This document shows positions 48,401-63,400 of a DNA stretch of 64,000 nucleotides, piece by piece. The translations under genes were made by a program, and so were the position numbers. Under the pieces are notes generated by a model. That model saw nothing but the letters and a program-made list of their open reading frames with translations. It did not search any database and was not told the origin of the DNA. How positions within the stretch are numbered: position 1 is the first letter of the stretch; each line of letters begins with the position of its first letter. Origin of the DNA: Symsagittifera roscoffensis (Eukaryota; Xenacoelomorpha; Acoela; Convolutidae); contig NC_087068.1 in the NCBI RefSeq assembly GCF_963678635.1, positions 31,436,318 to 31,500,317 on the forward strand, read 5' to 3'.

Positions 48401-51400
48401 TCAATTGAAACGCTAGAGACTGGAACTGGTACTGGAAAACGTACTGAAACTGGGTCAATTGATACCCAAGTTACGACAACAGACACCGAATATGGGTCAT
48501 TTGGTACGCAGAAGACAACAACAGGTACCGGAATTGGGTCAATAGATACACATGAGACAACAGCAGGCACTGGAACTGGGTCAATTGATACGCAAGAGAC
48601 GACAAGTGATGGAACTGGGTCAATTGATAGGGAAGAGACGACAACGGGTACTGGAACTGGAACAATCGATACACAGGAGACGACAGCAGATACTGGAACT
48701 GAGTCATTTGGTACACAGAAAATAAGAACAGACACCGGAGTTGGGTCAATAGATACACAAGAGACAACAGCAGGCACTGGAACTGGGTCAATTGGTATGA
48801 AAGAGACGACAGCAGATACTGGAATTGAGTCAATTGACACGCAAGAGGCAACAACAGGGGCTGGAACAGTATCAAAAGTTACACGCGAGACGACAACAGA
48901 TACTGGAATTTGGTCAACTAAAACAGAAGAGAGAACAGGAGCCACTGGAACTGGGTCAAAAGATACATGGGAGACGACAACAGACATTGGAACTGGGCCA
49001 ATTAAAACGGAAGAGGCGACAATAGGTACTGGAACTGGGTCAACTGATACAGACTTTGGAACTGGGTTAATTGATACGATGGAGACGACTGCAGATATTG
49101 CAACTGCGTCAATTGATACGCAAGAGACAACAACAGGGGCTGGAGCAGGATCAAAAGATACACGGGGGACGACAGCAGACAGTGGAACTGGGTCAATTGA
49201 AACGCTAGAGACTGAAACTGGTACTGGAACAGGTACTGGAACTGGGTCAATTGATGCCCAAAATACGACATTAGACACCGAATCTTGGTCAATTGGTACG
49301 CAAAAGACAACAACAGACACTGGAGTTGGATCAAAAGATACACAGGAGACAACAGCAGGCACTGGAACTCGGCCAATTGGTACACAGGATACGACAGCAG
49401 ATACTGCAACTGGGTCAATTGATACGCATGAGACGACAACAGGGACTGGAGCAGGATCGAAAAATACACGGGAGACGACAACAGACACTGGAACTACGTC
49501 AATTAAAACGGAAGAGACAACAGCAGCCACTGGAAATGAGTCAATTGATACACAGCAGACGACAATAGATACTAGAACTGGGTCAATTGAAACGCAGGAG
49601 ACTGGAACCGGTACTGGAACAGGTACTGGAACTCGGTCAATTGATACCCAAGATACGACAACAGACACCGAATCTGGGTCAACTGGTACGCAGAAGACAT
49701 CAACAGGTACCGAAATTGGGTCAATAGATACACAGGAGACATCAGCAGCCACTGGAACTCTGTCAGTTAATACACAGAAGACAACAGTAGCCATTGGAAC
49801 TGGGTCAATTGAAGCACAGGAGACGACAACAGGTATTGGAACTGGGTCAATCGTTACAAAGGAGACGACAACAGACACTGGAACTGGGTCAATTAACACC
49901 AAAGAGACAACAGCAGCCATTGGAACTCTGCCAGTTAATACACAGAAGACAACAGTAGACATTGGAACTGGGTCAATTGAAGCACAGGAGACGACAGCAG
50001 ACACTGGAATTTGGTCAACTAAAACAGAAGAGACAACAGTAGCCACTGGAACTGTGTCAAAAGATACACGGGAGATGACAACAGACACTGGAACTGGTTC
50101 AATTAAAACGGAAGGGACAACAGCAGCCATCGGGACTGGTTCAATTGATGCACAGGAGACGACAACAGAAACTGAAACTGGGTCAATTGATACGCAAGAG
50201 ACGACAACAGGGAATGGAGCAGGATCAAAAAATACACGGGAGACGACAACAGACACTGGAACTACGTCAATTAAAACGGAAGAGACAACAGCAGCAACTG
50301 GAAATGAGTCAATTGATACACAGCAGACGACAATAGATACTAGAACTGGGTCAATTGAAACGCAGGAGACTGGAACCGGTACTGGAACAGGTACTGGAAC
50401 TCGGTCAATTGATACCCAAGATACGACAACAGACACCGAATCTGGGTCAATTGGTACGCAGAAGACATCAACAGGTACCGAAATTGGGTCAAAAGATACA
50501 CAGGAGACATCAGCAGCCACTGGAACTCTGTCAGTTAATACACAGAAGACAACAGTAGCCATTGGAACTGGGTCAATTGAAGCACAGGAGACGACAACAG
50601 GTATTGGAACTGGGTCAATCGTTACAAAGGAGACGACAACAGACACTGGAACTGGGCCAATTAACACCAAAGAGACAACAGCAGCCATTGGAACGGGGTC
50701 AGTTGACACACAGGAGACGATAACAGGTATTGGACCTGGGTCAATCGATACAAAGGAGACGACAAAAGACACTGGAACTGGGTCAATTAAGACGGAAGAG
50801 ACAACAGCAGCCACTGAAACTGGGTCAATTGATACACAGCAGACGACAAGAGGCACTGGAACTGGGAAAATTAAAACGGAAGAGACAACAGCAGCCACTG
50901 CAACTGGGTCAGTTGATACACAGCCAACGACAAAAGATACTAGAACTGGGTCAATTGAAACGCAGGAGACGGCAACAGACACTGGAACTGGATCAATTGA
51001 TACACAGGAGGCAAAAACAGACACTGGAACTTGGTCAATTAACACCGAAGAGACAACAGCAGACATTGGAACGGGGTCAGTTGACACACAGGAGACGACA
51101 ACAGATACTGGAACTGGGTCAAAAGATACACAGGAGACGACAAAAGACATTGGAACTGGGTCAATTAATACGGAAGAGACAACAGTAGCCACTGGCACTG
51201 GGTCAGTTGATACAGAGGAGACAACAGCAACCACTGGAAATGAGTCAATTGATACACAGCAGACGACAATAGATACTAGAACTGGGTCAATTGAAACGCA
51301 GGAGACTGGAACCGGTACTGGAACAGGTACTGGAACTCGGTCAATTGATACCCAAGATACGACAACAGACACCGAATCTGGGTCAATTGGTACGCAGAAG

Positions 51401-54400
51401 ACATCAACAGGTACCGAAATTGGGTCAATAGATACACAGGAGACAACAGCAGCCACTGGAACTCTGTCAGTTAATACACAGAAGACAACAGTAGCCATTG
51501 GAACTGGGTCAATTGAAGCACAGGAGACGACAACAGGTATTAGAACTGGGTCAATCGTTACAAAGGAGACGACAACAGACACTGGAACTGGGTCAATTAA
51601 CACCGAAGAGACAACAGCAGCCATTGGAACGGGGTCAGTTGACACACAGGAGACGATAACAGGTATTGGACCTGGGTCAATCGATACAAAGGAGACGACA
51701 AAAGACACTGGAACTGGGTCAATTAAGACGGAAGAGACAACAGCAGCCACTGAAACTGGGTCAATTGATACACAGCAGACGACAAGAGGCACTGGAACTG
51801 GGAAAATTAAAACGGAAGAGACAACAGCAGCCACTGCAACTGGGTCAGTTGATAAACAGCCGACGACAAAAGATACTAGAACTGGGTCAATTGAAACGCA
51901 GGAGACGGCAACAGACACTGGAACTGGATCAATTGATACACAGGAGGCAAAAACAGACACTGGAACTTGGTCAATTAACACCGAAGAGACAACAGCAGAC
52001 ATTGGAACGGGGTCAGTTGACACACAGGAGACGACAACAGATACTGGAACTGGGTCAAAAGATACACAGGAGACGACAAAAGACATTGGAACTGGGTCAA
52101 TTAATACGGGAGAGACAACAGTAGCCACTGGCACTGGGTCAGTTGATACAAAGGAGACAGCAGCAGACACTGGAACTGGATCAGTTGATACAGACCAGAC
52201 GACAACCGACATTGGAACCTGGACAATTGATACGGAAAATACGACAACATTCTTTGGAGATGGGTCAATTTCTACACATGAGAAGACAACAGATGCTGGA
52301 GTTGGGTCAAAAGATACACGGGAGACGACAACAGACATTGGAACTGAGTCAATTATTACGGAAGAGACAACAGCAGCCACTGGAACTGGGTCAGTTGATA
52401 CACAGGAGACAGCAGCAGACACTGGAACTGGATCAGTTGATACACAGGAGGCAAAAACAGACACTGGAACTTGGTCAATTAACACCGAAGAGACAACAGC
52501 AGCCATTGGAACGGGGTCAGTTGACACACAGAAGACGACAACAGGTATTGGAACTGGGTCAAAAGATACACAGGAGACGACATCAGACATTGGAACTGGG
52601 TCAATTAATAAGGAAGAGACAACAGCAGCCACTGGAACTGGGTCAGTTGACACACAGGAGACGACAACAGACACTGGAACTGGATCAATTGATACACAGG
52701 AGGCAAAAACAGACACTGGAACTTGGTCAATTAACACCGAAGAGACAACATCAGCCATTGGAACGGGGTCAGTTGACACACAGGAGACGACAACAGATAC
52801 TGGAACTGGGTCAAAAGATACACAGGAGACGACAAAAGACATTGGAACTGGGTCATTTAATACGGGAGAGACAACAGTAGCCACTGGCACTGGGTCAGCT
52901 GATACAAAGGAGACAGCAGCAGACACTGGAACTGGATCAGTTGATACAGACCAGACGACAACCGACATTGGAACCTGGACAATTGATACGGAAAATACGA
53001 CAACATTCTTTGGAGATGGGTCAATTTCTACACATGAGAAGACAACAGATGCTGGAGTTGGGTCAAAAGATACACGGGAGACGACAACAGACATTGGAAC
53101 TGGGTCAATTATTACGGAAGAGACAACAGCAGCCACTGGAACTGGGTCAGTTGATACACAGGAGACAGCAGCAGACACTGGAACTGGATCAGTTGATACA
53201 CAGGAGGCAAAAACAGACACTGGAACTTGGTCAATTAACACCGAAGAGACAACAGCAGCCATTGGAACGGGGTCAGTTGACACACAGGAGACGACAACAG
53301 ATACTGGAACTGGGTCAAAAGATACACAGGAGACGACAAAAGACATTGGAACTGGGTCAATTAATACGGGAGAGACAACAGTAGCCACTGGCACTGGGTC
53401 AGTTGATACAAAGGAGACAGCAGCAGACACTGGAACTGGATCAGTTGATACAGACCAGACGACAACCGACATTGGAACCTGGACAATTGATACGGAAAAT
53501 ACGACAACATTCTTTGGAGACGGGTCAATTTCTACACATGAGAAGACAACAGATGCTGGAGTTGGGTCAAAAGATACACGGGAGACGACAACAGACATTG
53601 GAACTGGGTCAATTATTACGGAAGAGACAGCAGCAGCCACTGGAACTGGGTCAGTTGATACACAGGAGACAGCAGCAGACACTGGAACTGGATCGGTTGA
53701 TACACAGGAGGCAAAAACAGACACTGGAACTTGGTCAATTAACACCGAAGAGACAGCAGCAGCCATTCGAACGGGGTCAGTTGACACACAGAAGACGACA
53801 ACAGGTATTGGAACTGGGTCAAAAGATACACAGGAGACGACAACAGACATTGGAACTTGGTCAATTAACACCGAAGAGACAACAGCAGCCATTGGAACGG
53901 GGTCAGTTGACACACAGGAGACGACAACAGATACTGGAACTGGGTCAAAAGATACACAGGAGACGACAACAGACATTGGAACTGGGTCAAATAATACGGA
54001 AGAGACAACAATAGCCACTGGAACTGGGTCAGTTGATACAGAGGAGACAGCAGCAGACACTGGAACTGGATCAGTTGATACAGACCAGACGACAACCGAC
54101 ATTGGAACCTTGTCAATTGATACAGAAAAGACGACAACATACATTGAAACTGGGTCAATTGAAACGCAAGAGACAGCAGCAGACACTGGAACTGGATCAG
54201 TTGATACAGACGAGACGACAACCGACATTGGAACCTGGTCATTTGATACGGAAAAGACGACAACATACTTTGGAACTGGGTCAATTGAAACGCAAGCGTC
54301 GACAATAGGTACTGTAACTGGGTCAATTGATACACAGGAGACAGCAGCTGACACTGGAACTGGATCAGTTGATACAGACGAGACGACAACCGACATTGGA

Positions 54401-57400
54401 ACCTGGTCAATTGATACGGAAAAGACGACAGCATACTTTGGAACTGGGTCAATTGAAACGCAAGCGTCGACAATAGGTACTGTAACTGGGTCAATTGATA
54501 CACAAGAGACAGCAGCAGACACTGGAACTGGATCAGTTGATACAGACGAGACGACAACCGACATTGGAACCTGGTCAATTGATACAGAAAAGACGACAAC
54601 ATACTTTGGAACTGGGTCAATTGAAACGCAAGAGACGACAACAGATACTGAAACTGGGTCAATTGATACACAAGAGACAGCAGCAGGCACTGGAACTGGG
54701 TCAAACGATACACGGGAGACGACAACAGACACTGGAACTGGGTCAATTATTTCGAAAGAGACAACAGCAGCCACTCGAACTGGGTCAATTGATGCACAGG
54801 AGACGGCAACAGATACTGGAACTGGGTCAATTGAAACGCAAGCGTCGACAATAGGTACTGTAACTGGGTCAATTGATACGCAAGAGACAACAACAGGCAC
54901 TGGAACTGGCTCAATTGCTACACATGAGAAGACAACAGATACTGGAATTGGGTCAAAATGTACACGGGAGACGACAACAGATACTGTAACTGGGTCATTT
55001 ACTACGGAAGAGACATTAGCAGCCACTGGAACTGGGTCAATTGATGCACAGGAGACGGCAACAGATACTGGAACTTGGTCAATTGAAACGCGAGCGTCGA
55101 CAACAGGTACCGGTACTGGGTCAAATGAAACAAAGGAGACGGCAATAGACACTGGAACTGGATCAATTGATACACAGGAGACAAAAACAGACACTGGAAC
55201 TGGGTCAATTAATACGGATAAGACTACAACATACTTTGGAACTGGGTCACCTGATACGCAAGAGACAATAACAGGCACTGGAACTAGGACAATTGCTACA
55301 CAGGAGACGACAATAGACACTGGAACTGGTTCAATTAAAACGGAAGAGACAACAGCAGCCATCGGAACTGGGTCAATTGATACCCAAGATACGACAACAG
55401 ACACCGAATCTGGGTCAATCAAAACGCAACAGACACCAAAAGGTACTGGAACTGAGTCAATTGCTACACAGGAGACGACAGCAGATATTGGAACTGGGTC
55501 AGAAGAGACGACAACCGACACTGAAACCTGGTTAGCTGATACGGAAAAAACAACAACAGACGTTGGAACTGGGTCAATTGATTTGCAAGAGACAACGACA
55601 GGCACTGGAACTGTGTCAATTGCTACACAGGAGAAGACAGTAGATATTGGAACTGGGTCAATTGAAACACAAGAGGCGACAACAGGTACTGGAACTGTGT
55701 CAATTGCTACACAGGAGACGACAGTAGATATTGGAACTGGGTCAATTGAAACGCAAGAGGCGACAACAGGTACTGGAACTGTGTCAATTGCTACACAGGA
55801 GACGACAACAGGTACTGGATCTAGGTCAATTGATACGCAAGAAACAACAACAGGCACTGGAACTGGGTCAATTGCTACACAGGAGACAACAATAGATTTT
55901 GGAACTGGGTCAATTGATTTGCAAGAGACAACGACAGGCACTGTAACTGTCTCAATTGATACACAGGAGACGACAACAGATAATGGAACTGGGTCAATTG
56001 AAACGCAAGAGACGACAACAGGTACTGGATCTAGGTCAATTGATACGCAAGAAACAACAACAGGCACTGGAACTGGGTCAATTGCTACACAGGAGACAAC
56101 AATAGATATTGGAACTGGGTCAATTGAAACGCAAGAGACAACAACAGGCACTGGAACTGGGTCATTTGCTACACAGGAGAAGACAGTAGATATTGGAACT
56201 GGGTCAATTGAAACGCAAGAGGCGACAACAGGTACTGGAACTGTGTCAATTGCTACACAGGAGACGACAACAGATATTGAAACTGGTTCAATTGAATCGC
56301 AAGAGACGACAACCGACACTGAAACCTGGTCAATTGATACGGAAAAGACGACAACAGACGTTGGAACTGGGTCACTTGATTTCCAAGAGACAACAAAAGG
56401 CACTGGAACTGGGTCAATTGATACACAGGAGACGACATCAGATAATGGAACTGGGTCAATTGAAACGCAAGAGACGAAAACAAGTACTGGAACTGGGTCA
56501 ATTGATACGCAAGAAACAACAAGAGGCAGTGGAACTGGGTCAATTGCTACACAGGAGACGACAATAGATATTGGGACTGCGTCAATTGAAACGCAAGAGA
56601 CAACAACAGGCACTGGAACTGGGTCAATTGCTGCACAGGAGACGACAAGAGATATTGGAATTGGGTCAATTGAAACGCAAGAGACGACAACAGGTACTGG
56701 AACTAGGTCAGCTGCTACACAGAATACGACAACAGATATTGGAACTGGTTCAATTGAGTCGCAGGAGACGACAACCGACACTGAAACCTGGTCAATTGAT
56801 ACGAAAAAGACGACAACAGACGTTGGAACTGGGTCAATTGATCTTCAAGAGACATCAACAGGCACCGGAACTGGTTCAATTGATACACAGAAGACAACAG
56901 CAGACACTGGATTTGAATCAGCTGATACAGACGAGACGACAACTGACATTGGAACCTGGTCAATTGATACAGAAAAGACGACAACGTTTTTTGGAGCTGC
57001 GACGTTTGATACGGAAAATATGACAACCTACTCTGGAACTGGCCCAATTGATACGCAAGAGACAACAACAGGCACTGGTACTGAGTCAATTGCTACACAG
57101 GAGACGTCAAAATTTATTGGAACTGGGTCAGTTGAAACGCAAGAGATACCAGAAGAAACTGGAGCTGAGTCAATCGAAACGCAGTGGACAACAACAGATA
57201 CTGGAACTGGGTCAAATAATACGCAGGATAAGACCAAAGAAACTGGAACTGCGTCAGTCGAAACGCATAAAACAGCGACAAACACAGAAACTGGTTCAGT
57301 TGATACGCAAGAGACGACAAAAGTCACTGGAAGTCTGCCAATTGATACACAAGAGACGACAACAAACACTGAAACTGGGTTAATTCAGGATACGACCAGA

Positions 57401-60400
57401 GACACTAGAACTGTGTCAATTGATACACAGGAGAGGACAACAAACACTAGAACTGGGTCAATTGATAAGCAGGATACAACCACAGACACTAGAACTGGGT
57501 CAATGGACACGCAGGAGACGACAACAAACACTGAATTTGGGTCAATTGACACACAGGGGACGACAACAGACACTGGAACAGGGTCAATTGATAAGCAGGA
57601 CACGACCACAGATACTGGAACCACGTCAACTGATACACATGAGACGACAACAGGTTCTGCAATTAGGTCAAGTGATACGCAAGAGACGACAGCAGACACT
57701 GGAACTGGGTCAATTGATCAGCAGGATATGACCACAGACACTGTAACAGACTCAATCAAAACGCAGAAGAAAACAACAGTCACTGGAACTGGCTCAATTG
57801 ATGACCATGAGACGACAATAGTCACTGGAACTGGGCCAATTGATACGCAAAATAGAACAACAGACACCAGAATTTTTTCAAATGACACGCAGGAGACGAC
57901 AGCAGACACTGAATTTGGGTCAATTGACACACAGGAGATGACAACAAACACTGGAACAGGGTCAATTGATACGCAGGAGACGCCAGCAGAAACTGGAATT
58001 GCGTCACTCATAAAGCAGAGCACAACAGCAGATGCTGGAACTGGACCAATTGATACGCAGGAGACGACAAAAGAAACTGGATCTGTGTCACTCATGACGC
58101 ATAAGACAACAACAAACACTGGAACTGAGTCACTTCATACGCAAGAGAAGACATCAGAAACTGGAACTGAGTCAATTGATACGCAAGAGATGACAACAGG
58201 AACTGGAACAGGGTCAATTGATACCCAAGAGAAGACAACAGGAACTGAAACTGAGTCAATTGATACACAGGAGACCACAAAAGACATTGGAACTGCGTCA
58301 ATTGATACGCAGGAGAGCACAACAGACATTGAAAATATGTCAACCGATACACATGAGAGCACAGTAGACACCACTGTATCTGGCTCAGTTGGACAGCAGG
58401 GGACTACTTCAAACTCTCAAATCGGGTCAGTAACGGACTCTGGTGATGGCCCAGGGAATACCGAAGATACCACAGCGCGTTCTGAAACTGGGTCAAGCGA
58501 TACGCAGGGTACCACATCTGTTTCTGCAATTGGGTCAGAGGATACGCAGAAGACAGCGAAAGAAACTGAAATTGGTTCAACTGATATGCAGGAGAGGACA
58601 ACAGACACTGGAAGTGGGTCACTTGATACACAAGAGACGACAACAGGAACTCGAACAGGGTCAATTGATAAACAAGAGACGACAACAGACACTAGAACTG
58701 GGCCAATTGATACGCAGGAGACGCCAGCAGAAACTGGAATTGCGTCACTCATAAAGCAGAGCACAACAGCAGACGCTGGAACTGGACCAATTGATACGCA
58801 GGAGACGACAAAAGAAACTGGATCTGTGTCACTCATGACGCATAAGACAACAACAAACACTGGAACTGAGTCAGTTCATACGCAAGAGAAGACATCAGAA
58901 ACTGGAACTGAGTCAATTGATACGCAAGAGATGACAACAGGAACTGGAACAGGGTCAATTGATACCCAAGAGAAGACAACAGGAATTGAAACTGAGTCAT
59001 TTGATACACAGGAGACCACAAAAGACATTGGAACTGCGTCAATTGATACGCAGGAGAGCACAACAGACATTGAAAATATGTCAACCGATACACATGAGAG
59101 CACAGTAGACACCACTGTATCTGGCTCAGTTGGACAGCAGGGGACTACTTCAAACTCTCAAATCGGGTCAGTAACGGACTCTGGTGATGGCTCAGGGAAT
59201 ACCGAAGATACCACAGCGCGTTCTGAAACTGGGTCAAGCGATACGCAGGGTACCACATCTGTTTCTGCAATTGGGTCAGAGGATACGCAGAAGACAACGA
59301 AAGAAACTGAAATTGGTTCAACTGATATGCAGGAGAGGACAACAGACACTGGAAGTGGGTCACTTGATACGCAAGAGACGACAACAGGAACTCGAACAGG
59401 GTCAATTGATAAACAAGAGACGACAACAGACACTGGAACTGGGCCAATTGATACGCAGGAGACGCCAGCAGAAACTGGAATTGCGTCACTCATAAAGCAG
59501 AGCACAACAGCAGACGCTGGAACTGGACCAATTGATACGCAGGAGACGACAAAAGAAACTGGATCTGTGTCACTCATGACGCATAAGACAACAACAAACA
59601 CTGGAACTGAGTCAGTTCATACGCAAGAGAAGACATCAGAAACTGGAACTGAGTCAATTGATACGCATGAGATGACAACAGGAACTGGAACAGGGTCAAT
59701 TGATACCCAAGAGAAGACAACAGGAACTGAAACTGAGTCATTTGATACACAGGAGACCACAAAAGACATTGGAACTGCGTCAATTGATACGCAGGAGAGC
59801 ACAACAGACATTGAAAATATGTCAACCGATACACATGAGAGCACAGTAGACACCACTGTATCTGGCTCAGTTGGACAGCAGGGGACTACTTCAAACTCTC
59901 AAATCGGGTCAGTAACGGACTCTGGTGATGGCCCAGGGAATACCGAAGATACCACAGCGCGTTCTGAAACTGGGTCAAGCGATACGCAGGGTACCACATC
60001 TGTTTCTGCAATTGGGTCAGAGGATACGCAGAAGACAACGAAAGAAACTGAAATTGGTTCAACTGATATGCAGGAGAGGACAACAGACACTGGAAGTGGG
60101 TCACTTGATACGCAAGAGACGACAACAGGAACTCGAACAGGGTCAATTGATAAACAAGAGACGACAACAGACACTAGAACTGGGCCAATTGATACGCAGG
60201 AGACGCCAGCAGAAACTGGAATTGCGTCACTCATAAAGCAGAGCACAACAGCAGACGCTGGAACTGGACCAATTGATACGCAGGAGACGACAAAAGAAAC
60301 TGGATCTGTGTCACTCATGACGCATAAGACAACAACAAACACTGGAACTGAGTCAGTTCATACGCAAGAGAAGACATCAGAAACTGGAACTGAGTCAATT

Positions 60401-63400
60401 GATACGCAAGAGATGACAACAGGAACTGGAACCAGGTCTATTGATGAGCAAGAGGCGACAACAGACACTGGAACTGGGCCAATTGATACGCAGGAGACGC
60501 CACAAGAAACTGGAACTGCGTCAATCGAAACGCAGAGCACAACAGCAGACACTGGATCTCGGTCATTTGATACGCAGGAGGCGACAACAGACACTGTAAC
60601 TGGGCAAATTGATACACAGGAGACGCAAGAAGAAACTGGAACCGCGTCAATCGAAACGCAGAGCACAACAGCAGACGCTGGAACTGGTTCAATTGATACG
60701 CACGAAACGACAAAAGAAGTTGGATCTGCGTCACTCATAACGCATAAGACAATAACAAACGTTGGAACTGATTCAATTCATACGCAAGAGAAGATGTCAG
60801 AAACTGGAACTGAGTCAATCGAAACGCATACGACAACAAAAAACACTGGAAATGGGTCAGTTGATACGCAAGAGATGACAACAGACACTGGATTTGGACC
60901 AACTGGTACGCTGGAGACTTCAGAAGAAACTGGAACTGAGTCAATCAAAACGCAGAGGACAACATCAGAAACTGCAACTCGTCCAACTAACACGCATACA
61001 CAGGAGACGATAAAAGACACTGGAACAGAGTCAGTTAGTACGCAAAAGACAACAACAGACGCTACAATTGGTTCAATTAACACGTGGGAGACGACAAAAG
61101 GCACTTCAACTGGGTCAAATGTTACGCAGGAGACAACAGAAGAATTTGGGACTGAGTCAATTTATACACAAGAGTTGACACTAGGCACTGGAACTGTGTC
61201 AGTTGATACACAGGAGACGACAACAGAGACTGGAACTGAGTCAAATGAAACGCATAAGATAACAACAGACCGTGTAATTTGGTCAGTTAGTACGCAAAAG
61301 ACAACAACAGACACTGGAACTGGTTCAATTAACACGTGGGAAACGACAAAAGACACTGCAACTGGGTCAGTTGATACACAGGAGACGACAATAGACACTG
61401 GAACTAGGACAACTGATACGCAAGAGATAACAGACGAAAATGGAACTGAGTCAATCAAAACGCATAGAACAACAACATATGCTGCAGCTGGTTCAGTTGA
61501 TACGGAAGACACGACAACAGGCACTGGAAATGGGTCAATTGATATGCAAGAGACGACAACAGACACTGCAACTGTGTCAATTGATACACAGGAGACGACA
61601 ACAGATACTGGAACTAAGTCGATAGAAACGCGGAAGACGACAACAGACACTGCAACTGGGTCAAATCGTACGCAGGAGACGCCAGAAGAAACTGGGACTG
61701 AGTCAATTGAAACGGTTAAGACAACAACAGACACTGGAATTGGGCCAATTGATACGCCTGAGGCGACAACAGACACTGGAACTGAGTCAATAGACACGCA
61801 TAAGACAACAACAGACACTGTAACTTGGTCAGTTAGTACGCAAAAGACCATAACAGACACTGGGACTGAGTCAATTAAAACGCTTAAGACAACAACAGAC
61901 ACTGGAACTGAGTCAAATAAAACTCTTAAGACAACAACAGACACTGGGACTGTGTCAATTGAAACGCTTAAGACAACAACAGACACTGAGACTGAGTCAA
62001 TTAAAACGCTTAAGACAACAACAGACACTGGAACTGAGTCAAATAAAACTCTTAAGACAACAACAGACACTGGGACTGAGTCAATTGAAACGCTTAAGAC
62101 AACAACAGACACTGAGACTGAGTCAAGTAAAACTCTTAAGACAACAACAGACACTGGGACTGAGTCAATTGAAACGCTTAAGACAACAACAGACACTGGA
62201 ACTGAGTCAAATAAAACTCTTAAGACAACAACAGACACTGGGACTGAGTCAATTGAAACGCTTAAGACAACAACAGACACTGAGACTGAGTCAAGTAAGA
62301 CTCTTAAGACAACAACAGACACTGGGACTGAGTCAATTAAAACGCTTAAGACAACAACATACATTGGGACTGAGTCAATTGAAACGCTTAAGACAACAAC
62401 AGACACTGGGACTGAGTCAATTGAAACGCTTAAGACAATAACAGACACTGGGACTGAGTCAATTAAAACGCTTAAGACAACAACAGACACTGGGACTGAG
62501 TCAATTAAAACGCTTAAGACAACAACAGACACTGGGACTGAGTCAATTGAAACGCTTAAGACAACAACAGGTTCTCGTACTCGATCGAAGGTCCCAGACG
62601 AAATGACAACGGGAGCGTATCCTGAGTCAACGGACATTCTAGATACGACTGTAGATTCCAGTCCGAAGATGACAAATACACAACAGACACCAACAAGCTC
62701 TTATGTTAAGAGGACAACTTCAAGCACTGAAATTGAGAGCACTTTGAAATATAATACGACATCGGAAACTAGTACTGGAACGGCGAATACCCAGATGACA
62801 ACATCAGGCACTGTTATCGGAAGTGCCAAAACCGAAATTACAAACTCTGGCTTTCATACTGGCTCAACGGATAATCAATCCATAATAACTGGTTCTGACA
62901 CTGGGTCTACGCTCACTCAAAGAATAACAACATTCCCTGGTACTGAATCAACAGATATTAAGTTGTCAACGACATTCTTCGGTACTGGATCCACGGAAAC
63001 GCAAAGTTCCCCAACAACCTCTAGATCTGTGTCGATGGAAACACATGAGACGACAGCACATTTTGGTACTAGTTCAAAGGATGCGCAAAAAACGACAGCA
63101 AGTTCTGCTAATGAATCCAAGGACTCTCAAGAGACAACAACAATGTATGGGAATGGAACCACGGACACGCAAACTCCGACAATAAGTCGTAACTTTGGGT
63201 CTACAGACACGTATGAGACTGCAATAACCTCTATTGACGGGACAACTGACACGCTTAAGACAACATTAGACGACGGCAATGGAACGATGGACACGCAAGA
63301 CACGTCAGTAGGATTTGGTACCAATATGACTTATACACAGCAGACCAAAACAGACTCTTATCGTAATGGGACAACTTCAAGTACTGAAATTGAGAGCACC

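Larger units (their letters stand above)
39040..62570 (+). repeat. 42-bp (14-residue) tandem array, about 560 units, encoding ETTTDTGTGSIDTQ
   Basis: The basic unit is GAG ACG ACA ACA GAC ACT GGA ACT GGG TCA ATT GAT ACG CAG with variation. Per unit there are six Thr, one Ser, three acidic residues and few or no basic ones. Some units carry N-x-S/T (GNGS, DNGT), so N-glycosylation is also possible. Units of 12-13 residues and inserts such as TGTGTGTG occur, so the register of units drifts while the codon frame does not. Fourteen residues is exactly twice the 7-residue unit of the first array (ETTTDTG plus TGSIDTQ), hinting at a common heptad origin. Confidence 0.93.

Noticed and set aside
50730-53384. 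Plus-strand ORFs rich in RRRQQTLELGQL
   Set aside because: These are the +1/+2 shadow frame of the giant gene. Their ends are set by chance stops, and the true frame continues through all of them.
47266-56781. Antisense ORF of 3171 codons (Val/Ser/Pro/Asp-rich repeats)
   Set aside because: It is the complement of the 42-bp array. Because the unit is a multiple of three and its complement has no stop, the antisense frame is open by construction. It has no domain, signal peptide or sensible start, while the sense frame has a signal peptide and CAP domains.
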